Below are positions 46,966-58,133 of a stretch of 64,000 nucleotides of DNA, in pieces; positions within the stretch are counted from its first letter, which is position 1; every line of letters starts with the position of its first letter. The notes under the pieces are model-generated. The model had not been told where the DNA came from and did no database searches. It worked only from the letters and a program-made list of their open reading frames with translations. The stretch comes from Saccharum officinarum (taxonomy: Eukaryota; Streptophyta; Magnoliopsida; Poales; Poaceae): assembly GCA_020631735.1 (NCBI GenBank), contig CM036225.1, positions 63,711,853 through 63,775,852 on the forward strand. Direction: 5' to 3'. A program made the translations under genes and the position numbers.

Positions 46966-48240
46966 ATGGCTGCGCCCGCCGCGGCCAAGCGCCCGTACTG
47001 GCAGGGCCCCGCCGCCGTAGCTGAGCCCAACAAGCGGCACCGCACGGCCGCGGCACCGGCGCCCATGGACGCGAACAAGGAGCCAGAGACGGAGCACGAG
47101 GACCAGCCCCTGCTCCCGGGCCTGCCGGACCACCTCGCCCAGCTCTGCCTGGCCCCGCTCCCGCCGCGCCTCCTGCACGCCGTCTGCCGCCCCTGGCGCC
47201 GCCTCCTCTACTCGCCCTCGTTCCCGCCGTTCCTCTCGCTCTACGCGGTCCTCGACGACGCCACCACCGGCCCCGCCTCCTGCTCCGGCACCGGCGGCGG
47301 CGTCTCGTTCGCGGCCTACGACGCCGTGGCGGGACGGTGGGACGACCTGCCGGCGCCGCCGATGCCGTCGTCGCCGCCGAGGCTATGGCACCCGTCCTTC
47401 CTCTCGCGCCGGCTCCCGCTCCAGTCCGTGGCGGCGGGTGGGCGGCTCGTCCTCGTGGCAGGGTCCACGCGGTCGCTGGCCCCGGCGCTGCCCCGCCCCG
47501 TGGTCTTCGACCCGGCCGCGCGCGCGTGGCGGCTCGGCTCGCGGTTCCCGTTCGCGCCGCGCCGGTGGTGCGCGGCGGGCGCGGCACGCGGGCGCGTGTT
47601 CGTGGCCGGCGGTGTCGGCGCCGGCTACGACGCCAGCGACGCCCGGTCCGGCGCCACGTGGGACCCTGCGTCCGCGACGGCAGCCGCGGGGTGGGAGCCG
47701 ATCACGCCCATGCGGGACGCGCGGTTCAGCCGCGACGCCGCGGAGGCCGTGTGCGCCGCGGGGAAGGTGTGCATGGTCAGCCTCCGCGGCCGCGGCGCCA
47801 AGGAGGGCGCGGTGTTCGACCTGCGCGCCTCACGGTGGGAGGACATGCCGCCCGGGATGCTCGCCGGCTGGAAAGGCCCGGCGGCAGCTGTCGACGAGAC
47901 GACGATCTTCGTGGTGGATGAGGAGCGCGGGGCGCTGAGCGCGTATGACTGGGCCGGGGACCGGTGGCAGACCGTGGTGGAGTCGGAGCGGCTCGTGGGC
48001 GCCGCCGAGATGGCGGCGGGCGGGGGCCGGGTGTGCGTGGCGGCCCAGGGCGGCGAGAAGGTGGTCGTGGTCGACGTGGCGCCCAGCCGGCCTTCGCCGC
48101 AGCCCTCACGGCGGTGGGGTGCCCCCGCCTCCGCCGCCGCCGCCGCGGCGCCCCGGCCCCGCGTGTGGGAGGTGGCGGCGCCGCCCGGGAAGCGGGTGGT
48201 GGCGCTGCACGTTCTGCCCCGGATGGCGCGCGCGGAGTAG
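46966..48240 (+). CDS. F-box/kelch-repeat protein (SKIP25-like)
   Basis: Intronless 424-codon ORF, very GC-rich at third positions. The F-box spans about residues 50-90 (LLPGLPDHLAQLCLAPLPPRLL, then VCRPWRRLLYSPSF). It is followed by kelch-type blades: LVLVAGSTRS, VFVAGGVGAGYD, WEPITPMRDARFSRDAAEAV, KVCMVSLRGRG and WEDMPPGM. Such proteins are substrate receptors of SCF ubiquitin ligases: the F-box binds SKP1/ASK and the kelch propeller binds the target. The closest resemblance is to plant SKIP25/KFB proteins, but the subfamily is not certain. The start at 46966 has a good context (CGTC ATG GC). Overlapping minus-strand ORFs are compositional shadows. Confidence 0.88.
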   Translation: MAAPAAAKRPYWQGPAAVAEPNKRHRTAAAPAPMDANKEPETEHEDQPLLPGLPDHLAQLCLAPLPPRLLHAVCRPWRRLLYSPSFPPFLSLYAVLDDATTGPASCSGTGGGVSFAAYDAVAGRWDDLPAPPMPSSPPRLWHPSFLSRRLPLQSVAAGGRLVLVAGSTRSLAPALPRPVVFDPAARAWRLGSRFPFAPRRWCAAGAARGRVFVAGGVGAGYDASDARSGATWDPASATAAAGWEPITPMRDARFSRDAAEAVCAAGKVCMVSLRGRGAKEGAVFDLRASRWEDMPPGMLAGWKGPAAAVDETTIFVVDEERGALSAYDWAGDRWQTVVESERLVGAAEMAAGGGRVCVAAQGGEKVVVVDVAPSRPSPQPSRRWGAPASAAAAAAPRPRVWEVAAPPGKRVVALHVLPRMARAE

Positions 48241-48825
48241 AACCAGCTGTCAGCAGCTTCCCTCCACGTCGTCTGGGAAGGTGTGGATTGCATGCTCGTT
48301 GGATTCGCTCGCTACACGTGTTGCTGTACAGACGGCACAGCCTTCGTTTTGCTGCTGCTCATGATCCGACTCGACTCGAACCTTTCTGTTCACAATTTAT
48401 TCCTTTCAGAGTTTCATTCTAGCGTTGCTGGATATTCCAGTCCGTTGCGTTGAGATTGTAGACACCACAAATACGGCAGAGTTGCAGTGTTTCTAGAATC
48501 GTGTTGCATGCAGTGGGAGGAGACACGAGCGCGAAAGCAGACGATACTGTTCCATTCCATTTTGTTGTATTGTATGTACCCAGATGAATGGGAAGGATCG
48601 GAACGCGAGGTGGGGGAATGTCCACGATTAGCGACTTGTCGGTTCTTTCGCGGCGGGCGGCGACCGGATCTTGCCCGGGCATCCTGTAGAGTGTGCACAT
48701 GGACGGCGTTCCGGCCATCCATGTCGACGTCGATGTCGCTGCCTGCCTCCCCGGGCGTTCAGCCATGGCAGCCTCATGGTTCTCGGCGAGGTGTCGTGCT
48801 GTGTCGTCTCGTTCGTCCACACGGC
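48241..48825. other. F-box 3' UTR and intergenic
   Basis: No further gene is supported. ORFs at 48419-49021 are shadows or run into the neighbouring repeat. Confidence 0.5.
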
Positions 48826-49363
48826 CTGGCCTGGGCGTTCGGGTTATCCGATTTTTTCGGGTCAAGTAATTTAGGTAATTAAAAATTCGGGTAATGAAAA
48901 TTGCTACTCGATATTCACCTCGAAAAAATACTACCCGAAATTTCGGGTACCCGATAATTCGGGTTCGGGTTCGGGTATACTCAATACACCCGAATTCACA
49001 GAAACAAAAAACAAACTGCACAAAACTTTTATAGCAATTTTATACATAATTTCAGCAGCGATTTATATAAAATTTCAATATCAATTTACAGTGAATAATA
49101 TATTACAGTCACTTGTTCAAACAAAGAGAATCATATACTAATAAAGTGATAAGTTTAAGTGCTCCATTGACAACACATCACAAACACAAAGACATAAACA
49201 CATATTCGGGTAGTTTGGGTAGTTCGGATACCGGGAGATATTACCTGAATTACCTAAACTTATTTCGGGTAATCAGAATTTTTATCCGAATTTAGGATCG
49301 GATACCTCAGGTTCAGGTAATTCGGGTCTGGGTTCGGGTATTTCGGATATTTTGCCCAGGCTT
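48826..49363. mobile_element. hAT-type MITE with TTCGGGT repeats
   Basis: The ends GGCCTGGGCGTTCGGG and, inverted, AAGCCTGGGCAAAATATCCG bracket a non-coding interior rich in TTCGGGT and TACCCGAA. The right edge abuts, or is interrupted by, the Tourist MITE at 49365, so the target duplication cannot be read. 540 bp. Confidence 0.65.
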
Positions 49364-49364
49364 A

Positions 49365-49607
49365 GGGGCTGTTTAGTTGGCAAAATTTTTGGCGAAACGC
49401 TACTGTAGCAGTTTCGTTGTTATTTGGTAAATATTGTCCAATCATGGTCTAATTAGGCTTAAAAGATTTGTCTCGTCCATTTCGTCTAAACTGTGTAATT
49501 AGTTTTATTTTTTATCTATATTTAATGCTTCATGCATATGTTCAAAGATTCGATGTTGACGGAAAATCTGAAAATTTTAGCAAAATTTTTGGCATCTAAA
49601 CGGTGCC
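49365..49607. mobile_element. Tourist-like MITE
   Basis: The ends GGGGCTGTTTAGTTGGC and, inverted, GGCACCGTTTAGATGCC are flanked by TTA at 49362-49364 and 49608-49610. The interior shares CGTTGTTATTTGGTAAAT and AAAGATTCGATG with the 57157 copy. Confidence 0.85.
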
Positions 49608-49610
49608 TTA

Positions 49611-50967
49611 CACACGGCCAGCCACGCACGCGCCCGACCCCCGGGCCGCCGCCGTAGCCCGTACGGTGCCGAGACGTCTACTACCGGGTATGCGGGCGTC
49701 CTCTTCCTCTCACGTCGCGACTCGCGTCGCCTCGTCTGGTCTGTCTCTCCACTTGTCCCGGCGCCACAACCCATAAATGGCGCGCCGTGGACGTGGTGGC
49801 GCCGGCAGAGGTCCGTCGGGTCGGGTCGAGCGAAAAGTAGGCGCCCGTCGGTTGCAGGGCGCGGGGCCAGCCGGCCGGCCGGCCATCAATGCGGTAGCTT
49901 TCGATCGTTTGGCTTATTCAATCGGGAAAGGCGGGAGGGGCCGGCCAGCGACGGCGGCTGCGACGGCGACGGCGGTCGTGGGGTGTATGGAGGAGGGCAT
50001 CCGCATCCGCATCCGCGGCCGCGGCGCGAAAAGGCGGGGGCGTAATTGCGATGGGCACCGGACGCCCGCCAGACCGCCGCTGGCTCATCTCATGCCTGAT
50101 GTCACCGCTGAGTAACAACTATCTCATTAGTTATTAACAGCAGCGTTCCCAAAAAAAAAGTTATTACAGCAGCGGAGTTATTACTACTAGGTAAACCATC
50201 GTAATGGGGTGAATTTGTTCGAGTTGTGTCACCGGGAGAAATACAAAGTCGCATTTATTTTAACATCCAGGAATTGGGTGACACAGCATTTTTTTTCATC
50301 AATAAAAAAAAAAGATACCCATATAGCACAACAGATGAAACGGACAATCTGGCTGACTCAAACAAGAAATAAAGAAATCAACAAGCATAATTCCCAGAAT
50401 CAGGTGTTCCAGGCCTCGCGTGTACGTGTCTTCCCCACAGGCCACACACAGGTTGCCAGGTTGGTCACTGGTCAGGAAGATAACGGCCACCAGCCGAACC
50501 AAAAATGGCCAAACCTGCATGCCCTTGCTGCCACTATCAATCAACCACATATATACAACAATGCATTCCATCTAGACAGAAAGTAATCTGGTAACAAACT
50601 AATTTCCATTCCGAAGCTAACAATGAACGAATTGTGTCAAAACAAACAGCATTCCGTTGTTTGTTACACAAGCCGGACCATCTTACAGTTAATAACAGCC
50701 CAAGCCAAGCCCTACACACAGTATTGTTTACAATCGGGTAAACCTTACGTCAAACAAAAAAAAGCCAACGAGCCATCTACCTGTCTTTCTTCTTACTTGC
50801 GACTCGAAAAAGGCTCGAAAAAGGCCGGGACACAACAGCTCGATGACAACACACAACCAAATCAGAAAATGGGGAAAAGAGGGAAGGGGGATGCTACAAT
50901 AATGTTAACGCAGCCCGAGCCTGCAGCTAACGTTGCTGATCAAAGGGTAACCGGTGTCATTGGCGTG
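49611..50967. other. Intergenic and cyclin 3' UTR
   Basis: A GC-rich block at 49615-50120 contains a 112-codon ORF of Arg/Gly-rich, low-complexity composition with no domain; it is not called. AT-rich sequence from about 50200 to 50967 likely holds the cyclin 3' UTR. Confidence 0.5.
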
Positions 50968-53900
50968 TCAGCTGAAGAGCGACCGAGGGAGCTCCGGTGA
51001 AGTTAGGTTTGCTACGCAATCAAACTGCAGCAGAATAACCATAGTGTTAGAAGATCGACGATGCTAAGTTCAGCAGTCCTTTTAGGAGCTAAGGTAAGTG
51101 GAACAGCTTCAGTTTTACTTGCCGCTACCAAAGTGGAACTGAAGACTTCACTTAAGCAATGTGGAAGGAATTCAAACAGCAGGATGTGGTTGCGTACCTT
51201 TTGATGTCTGTACTTCTCACGGATGGCGTTAAGAGGACAGTTACTGGTGTTATGCTGGAGTTCCCGTAGAGCACAGACACATAATTGAATGTCAGAGCAT
51301 TTGTAAGAGGTGTAGTGCTCTAGAGTTTGGTTCTGCACATAATTGAATAGCCACAGATTAGAGATAAAACCAAGTTCTTTTTTAAAGCATGTACTGCTGC
51401 ATGTACCAAGTGCTTTTCATTCATACCCATGGTTGGTCGGATTGGTCAAGTGTCCATCTAGCAAGAAACACAGCCGATGCTGCCACCAATGATGGAAGAA
51501 ATTTCAAGAACTCATAATCAGTCAAAGTCAACTCGGCAAGATAATTTGCCAGAAATCCCAAGGTCATAGAAGGAGTCTGCAGATAAACTTCAGAATTTAG
51601 CGCTGAGATCAAACATGTAGGCATAACTTGAATGAAAACTGTTGCTGTAAAGATCTGATGCCAATCTTACTTTACGAGATGCTTGTGCCGTTCTAAGGAA
51701 TCTCCTGATGAAAATAAATAAAATAAAAAAGGGAGACATGTGAGTAATGGTGCGGTGGCTTCCCATTAGAAAAGAGATACTAGGCATATTTGCGAAAGGT
51801 AACCTGAGAAATGTTTTTGTTGTTGGAACAGAAAGATGAAATCCCAGGTCATTCAGCACTTGGCACTCCATTTTCAGCACCTACTAGATCAGGGGGTTAT
51901 CAGATACAAATTCAATGGTTGCTTCCATATATGTAACTAGTTTTTCCCCAACTTCACATGAAACAAATACCTCTGCCTTTGTGTATGTATTGTCGGTTAT
52001 GAAACAGAATTCTTCAACTCGAGGAGCACATATCTCTTCATACTTTCTGCAAATGAATTAAAAATTTACTTTACTTACAGAGTTATTCATTACATTAGCC
52101 AAAGAGGAAACTAGACTATCTTCTAAGGAAAACTTCTTATGTTACATCTATGTATTTTAAAGTTTTCTCCTAAAAAATAGAATGGCTAGAGCATAAAACT
52201 CACGAGGCAACAAGCATGCTTGTTATCCCCAGAAGTTGTAGTTTCTGTCTTTCAATGTAGTTCCGAGAAAGAAACCGGTCAATAAGATACACAGTTAGGT
52301 ACAGCGTGTCTGGAACAAGCTTGTATTCTTCAGAAACCTGTGACAAAGACAATATATAACACACCTTAAGCCAAGTCATCAGTCATGAGAAGCGAGCAGT
52401 AGACAGTAAGAGGTATACAATATTTTCACTATAAGACAAAAGACAAACTAGATGCCTCTGTGTGTATGAGATATACAAAGACTGTTTGTCTCTAAAGAAA
52501 GTAAACATTACTTTGCCACTTTAATATCTCAGGCACTGCTGCAAGAACAAAAGATAAAAGGATTATCAGCAACTGATTCAAACATATATTTATCTCCTGT
52601 TTATTGGAATCAAATAACAGTAATTTTCTTATTTGCTGGGTCATACATCACATTTGGCAGATATGTGCATCAGTTTCTATGCAGAGTATGCTATGAAACG
52701 CTACAGTTGAATCATCTGATAGCAGCTTAAGAACGTAGTTGAATAAATCATGTATGGAAATAAGCAGAAATCCAGATAGAATTATAGATATAACAACCTC
52801 CACAAGCCAATCAATGAGTATTCCTCTCATGCCCTTAGTGATGTCCCGTTGCAAACCCTCCATGTAATTCGGACTGGGTCTTCTCATAAGCTGTGGAATG
52901 ACATAAACATAAAGATAGACACATACCGTTTAAACAAGCACAATGTTCCAAGAATATAACACAGAAATCTAAATCTGGAGTTCTTACATGCTTAACATAT
53001 CATCTGAAATATATTAAATTAAATAGAATTCTGCCTAAACAGTACAACTAAGCAGAATTTCTGTTTTGATCAAAATACAACAGCATACCTCTGAAGCCAT
53101 AAGGTTTGAGTATATCTCTACAACGTAGGAAGCACACATTTGAGGATTGCCATTATCTTTGTCGATATCTACAATGTCTAACACAGAAGAGTCCCCTGGA
53201 AGAAAATACAGAATCTTTAGCAGATGGCCACTAATCAGAAACGTTAAGACTATCTACATGTATCTCAGAAATGACAAAATAAAGAACATTAGCAGCAAGC
53301 TTTAGTTTCTTCAGATTTCTAATACTCCAGAAAGACCATCAAGATTATACTCAAGTAAAAGCAAGGGTGCCAGCTACATTTTGTAACATATTAAGGTAAG
53401 AAAAGCCTTGAACATTATACAGACTCAGTGTGGCTGTGATGCTGGCAAATCTTTAAGAGCGAATTTCAAGCTCAAAAAGGAAATGGAACTGACCATGCTT
53501 TGACACAGAAGGTTCACATATATCCCTGACATTTCTTTCCTTATAGAATGCCTCATGACAAGCACTGTCCCTGTTCCTTTCAACATTCTGCAATGACAGT
53601 GAGCCCTTGTTCTCAAGCAAAAGAATAGGTTCTTCTTTCTGTGCCAAAAGTTTCTCCTCTTGTGTTTCTTCGGCAATGCTCGAATCATTGGCGAATGAAC
53701 CTCCATTACCAGATTGTGGAGGTATTTTAGGAATCCTTTTTGTGCACTGCTTGCCTTTGCTCACGGTTCTTCCAGTCCTTAGGGAGGGCCTTGTCTGAAA
53801 TTTTTTTAAAAAAAAGGAGTTAACCTTGTCATTCTACTACATTTGCAATGTTTAGGAAACAGTACGCATCGAGAACTCATTGTATGACAATGCAATTATG

Positions 53901-54224
53901 CAGGGAACATCTCGATACCTGAACCTTCGGTGCAGCAGCGAAAGTTTTGTTAGAGTTAGCATTACGCAAATTGGTCACATCCCTGAGTACTGTGCGCCTC
54001 TTAGGCTGGGGGCCAGAAATTGCAGTACTTGCACTAGTGTTGTCATATGAAGATCCCCTTTTCGTCTTCCCTTGTGTAGTCTGTTTTCGTTCAGTTTTTG
54101 CAGGCAATGGAACAGAAGGGAGAGCTCCAAAGCTTCGACGATTTGCAGCGGCTTGAGCTCGCGTGATTCGACCATTGGGTGCTTGACAAGCAATAAGCTC
54201 AGGGTTTTCTTTTCGTGCAGCCAT
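50968..54224 (-). CDS. CYCA2: Cyclin A2-type mitotic cyclin
   Basis: Eleven minus-strand exons: 54224-53919, 53794-53494, 53195-53089, 52890-52798, 52337-52204, 52046-51971, 51880-51804, 51704-51671, 51576-51427, 51332-51198 and 51024-50968. All are GT-AG and in phase, encoding 489 aa. The N-terminal destruction box RTVLRDVTN is at 77-85. The first cyclin fold carries [20 protein letters not shown] and [13 protein letters not shown]. The second carries [11 protein letters not shown] and [15 protein letters not shown]. The end is [13 protein letters not shown]2 cyclins bind CDKA/CDKB to drive S-phase and G2/M and are degraded through APC/C recognition of the destruction box. The sequence is very close to rice cyclin A2-1. 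The start follows a likely 5' UTR intron acceptor (CATTCAG, six bases upstream). No defects are seen. Confidence 0.96.
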
Positions 54225-56290
54225 CCGAACCTGAATGTTGTAAAACAAAAGGACTATATGACTTCAAATAATTAGCAATTATAGTATTGGGGAGCTGAAC
54301 AAATGAACAGTACTATGCACTTAGGAATCGTCGTGAAATGGCTAAAGTCAACGACTGAAGAGCAAGGTAACTTCATCAACAAGTTGATGAAATTGAAATC
54401 ATATTTATATTAATAATGTCAAACTATTCATGTTTCAAACCTGTAAGTCAGAGGAAGAACAAACCAGCACAGTACAGGGCATACCAATCACAAAAGCACC
54501 ACATAACTGGCTCGTTCAAGTTTCTAGCATCTGAACAAATTACTTGCTCATGTTGGAAATATTAAACAAAAAGAATGAGAAACCCACAATTCAAATAGAA
54601 ATAATCTAAACTTGGGACCTGGTCAATTCTATTTCCTCTTGTGTGACAAATCTGCACCCCAAATTTGTTTTTTTTCCTTTTTAGAAGCAGTTTCTCTCTC
54701 ATCGTAAAAAGGATTGTCTATCTGGATCTCTGAGGGAATGCTGCATTCACATTATGAAATTGAAACGAACGGGTGCAACAGTGAGGCTGCGACACATGAC
54801 GATTTCCGGATCAAGAATGCTGCATGGTCAGACCACATAATCCGCGTAAAAAAGCTCCTCTAACGTGGCAACGAGGACGCGTCGGCGTTTCTTTGGGAGG
54901 CTAGACGGTACCTCCGCCGTACCGCAGGCACGACCCGTCCAGGATAGGACAATCGCACCAAAAAGAAGCTTTATTCGCGGAAAGAATTAAGAGTAGTTCG
55001 TCCTCGACTCTTTGGGGGGTGGTCAAGGCCGGCGCAAGGGGGTTTCTTGGCCCCGTCCCAAGGCCCACGAGTCCTCTCCCCTCCAAGAAAGAAAGCCTAG
55101 CCTAACCCCCGAGGTTCTTGGAGCCAGCCAAGAGAGGAAGAAACCCCCGCAAGAACCCTCCAGAAGTGAAGGCGGCGCCGGGAAGAAAGAGGCGAGGAAG
55201 GAAGCTAGGCTCACCCGCGGCGGAGGCGTCGATCCGGGGACCCCCGTGCCCCAGCGCCGTAGATCCGGCCGCGATCTGCACGGCGGCGGCGGCCCTGCCC
55301 CTTAGTTCGGTTTTTGCCGGTGGGTGGCGGTGGTAGTGGAGGGTGGGGGAGTGTGTGAGTAGGGAAGAAAGGAAGGAAGGGGAGATGGGGAGCGGTGTCT
55401 GGATTTAGTTGCCCTTTTGGGTCGGAGAGAAGAGAAGGGAGGGCGGAGACCGGAGCGAGCGGAGGAGAGAGGAGAGGGAAAATGGACGGATTCGAGGAGG
55501 GTTTCAAAATTCGAACCGCCGGTGCTGCTGCGCTGTCCGTTTCCGTTTCCTGTTGTTATTAAAACGCCCAAGTGGTCCCTGGCCCTGGAGATCTGCGTCG
55601 CGGCCTCGCTCGGCCCGGTTGACTTGTTTCTCACGAGCAAGGCTGTATTCAACCGGTAATTGGTTGGTTAAATCATGGGCTAGATAGACTCCATTTGCCA
55701 CTCAGCAAAACAGCACATGGTGCACACGCGCTGAGCCAGGCTCGTGAGAAACAGATTCCGATCTCGTTTTCCGGTGATGGCTTTGAGTGCAGGCTTACAG
55801 GCCCCTCAGGCCACGGTGTGACATGTCACCTCTTCTACCTGGCAGTTAGTTCTGGTGTTTGTGTGACAAGTGTTGTTCTTTAAGCCTATTATCTGTCTCT
55901 TGTCACTAACACTTGTTTCAGGTTCTGAGCACGTTTGTTAATCACTCATCCTTTTCGTGCTCATGATTGGTTCAAATTCAATATCTTTTTTATTTTTAGA
56001 GACTTGTTTTTGTCATCAATCACAGAAAGAGAGAGATTGGACGTGTCTAGGCACTAATTTGGTGTTTGGGGTTTTTGTTGACAGATAAGCACAAGTGTTG
56101 TGATTAACATGTGTTTCAATGGTAATCACGTTGGAGTTAGTTACAAGTTGAATGGACATAAGTGTCTTAGCCCCGAAGACTCTGGTTGATGGTTGGTGTA
56201 TGGCACAAAGGATATTCGTGAACGTAAAGGAAATAATAGAGCGAATGCAAGCTTGGCGTGCTCGGAGATATCTGTTGTAGCATGAAATAG
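54225..56290. promoter_or_regulatory. Cyclin 5' UTR intron, leader and promoter region
   Basis: The cyclin coding start sits six bases after a splice acceptor, so a non-coding first exon lies upstream. The GC-rich block at about 55000-55560, with GA-rich tracts, is the best candidate for that exon and the promoter. ORFs here overlap on both strands and lack domains. The stretch 55600-56290 shows nothing recognisable. Confidence 0.4.
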
Positions 56291-56479
56291 GCCTTTGTTT
56301 TGTCTTTGGCCGCACTATTAAGGGTGTGTCAAGATGTCTATCATGAGGGAGTTACAGGAGGCTAACTGTTGGCCAAGATCAAGGTGCTAAGTGGCATCAT
56401 CATTGAAGTGGCTTTAAGTCAAAGATCTCAAAGAAGTTAAATTATTGGTCGAGATCAGACTTAAAACGGGCCTGAAAAA

Positions 56480-57000
56480 CACGCCAGAACATGCACTGAA
56501 TGATAGGACTGGAACCCGGCGGACTATTCGATGGCACTATGCCCATGGCAGTAGTGACTTAGTCGCGTTAACTAAGTGGTCATCGTATGATATGGTGTCC
56601 CTTGGTGCCATCAACGGATCATCCAGTAAGGCCTAGACCTTGACTGTGGCCAAGTGGCCATCCCACTAATGTGCACCATATGATCTGGTGCTGATTGTGT
56701 GACACCCTAGCGAAACATCCAGTGAAAGTTCAACTTGACTTGATGGTAACTTGGCTAGTTAACCAAAGTACACCAATGGATCGTCTAGTGGGCTAAGCCT
56801 GACTTGGAGACAGGTTGGCCAAGTCTTAGTATGCATCATATTCATATGTCCTATCAAGATTTTGTGACTCCTAGTGGATCATCTTGTGGGAAATATTTTG
56901 GTATATTATTTTTTTAACCGTTGGAAAAACATACTAACACTACGTCCCCATACGATCCGGTGACAGCAATGGAGGCCCACGAGTCATCCAATGATGTCTG
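56480..57000. repeat. Degenerate repeats of a GGATCATCCAGTG-like motif
   Basis: About five diverged copies occur at irregular spacing (for example ACGGATCATCCAGTAAGG, AACATCCAGTGAAAG, TGGATCGTCTAGTGGGC, TGGATCATCTTGTGGG), often next to GTGTGACACCC or ATATGGTG words. It is probably the relic of an unclassified repeat element; no boundaries were found. Confidence 0.45.
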
Positions 57001-57156
57001 CATATGCTAGCTTTTTCTCAAACAGCTAGGAGCTCATTTAACCCTCTACATAAGTGCAACCTCTAGCTTATTTGGAGTTGATCTTCCACCCTCTCCCGAA
57101 AAAAGTTGATTCTAGCACTTATAGAGAGAAATTGAAGCCTCTAGAGAGCCATCTAA

Positions 57157-57401
57157 GGTAGTGTTTAGATGGTGTAAAAGTTGGTGTAAAGTTCCTGTAG
57201 CACTTTTCGTTGTTATTTGGTAAAATTTATCCAATCATGAACTAACTAGGCTCAAAAGATTCGTCTCGATATTTACAGACAAACTGTGCAATTAGTTATT
57301 TTTTTTACCTACGTTTAATGCTCCATGCATGCGTCTAAAGATTCGATGTGACGGGGAATCTTGTAAAATTTTTGAAAGTTTGAAGGCATCTAAACACTAC
57401 C
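57157..57401. mobile_element. Tourist-like MITE
   Basis: Perfect 15-bp inverted ends GGTAGTGTTTAGATG, flanked by TAA at 57154-57156 and 57402-57404. The interior matches the family words found at 49365-49607. 245 bp. Confidence 0.92.
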
Positions 57402-57404
57402 TAA

Positions 57405-58133
57405 GCCAAAATTGTTAGAATATTTGAGAGTTAGCCTTTAGTGCTACTGGTGTGGTTGGTTGGATTTATTTGAATTAGAGCTGAAGGCTTGTTACTCTTT
57501 GTGATTGTTATCACCTAGATGACCCCGCATAAGACTTGGAGACCTTCTTCGGTGGAGTTCTTGTTGAGAAGGCTCTAAATGGAATTCATGGTTTGAATCC
57601 CGCCATTTTGAAGTGGAGAAGTGGAGCCTAACCAAGTCTTGGTGACTCTTTGGTGCTCCGACATGGACTAGGAGGCCGTGGCAACAACCCAATACCACGG
57701 GAAAAAAAGATTTGGTTGTCTTTTGCCTATCTTTTGATTCTTGCATTGTTTTTTATTTGTGTGCAAGTTCTTTGAGTGACAACTAGGATTGCACGGGAGA
57801 CCTACATCTTAGTGTGAAATTTTCTAAGGATTTGATTAGGTGTGACGTCCCTGAGGACTACTTAGATTGCTTTTGTAGAAGAACATAAATGTCAAGATGC
57901 TTAGGGGTTTAGAATTTACATAGGTTAAAGGTTGTTATCTTAAAATTTTAGAAGCCTAATTGACACCCTCCCATCTTTCGGGCCATTTGGGTTCTTACAC
58001 ATGTTTAACTCTAGTTATTGTTTTTAAACTTTTCACTTGCCACCTACTGTAATCTCGACGTGGTGTGCTAGGGTTGTCATTTGTTTTAACTTTTTTGAAC
58101 GCTTTTCGCTTAATATGAAGTAGGTGGGGTTTG
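57405..58133. other. Intergenic, no supported gene
   Basis: No ORF with content and no repeat boundary recognised between the MITE and the solo LTR. Confidence 0.5.

Noticed and set aside
47625..48293. 222-codon minus-strand ORF opposite the F-box gene
   Set aside because: Mirror of a very GC-rich coding sequence.
49777..50115. 112-codon Arg/Gly-rich ORF
   Set aside because: Low complexity, no domain, no supporting promoter or homologue.
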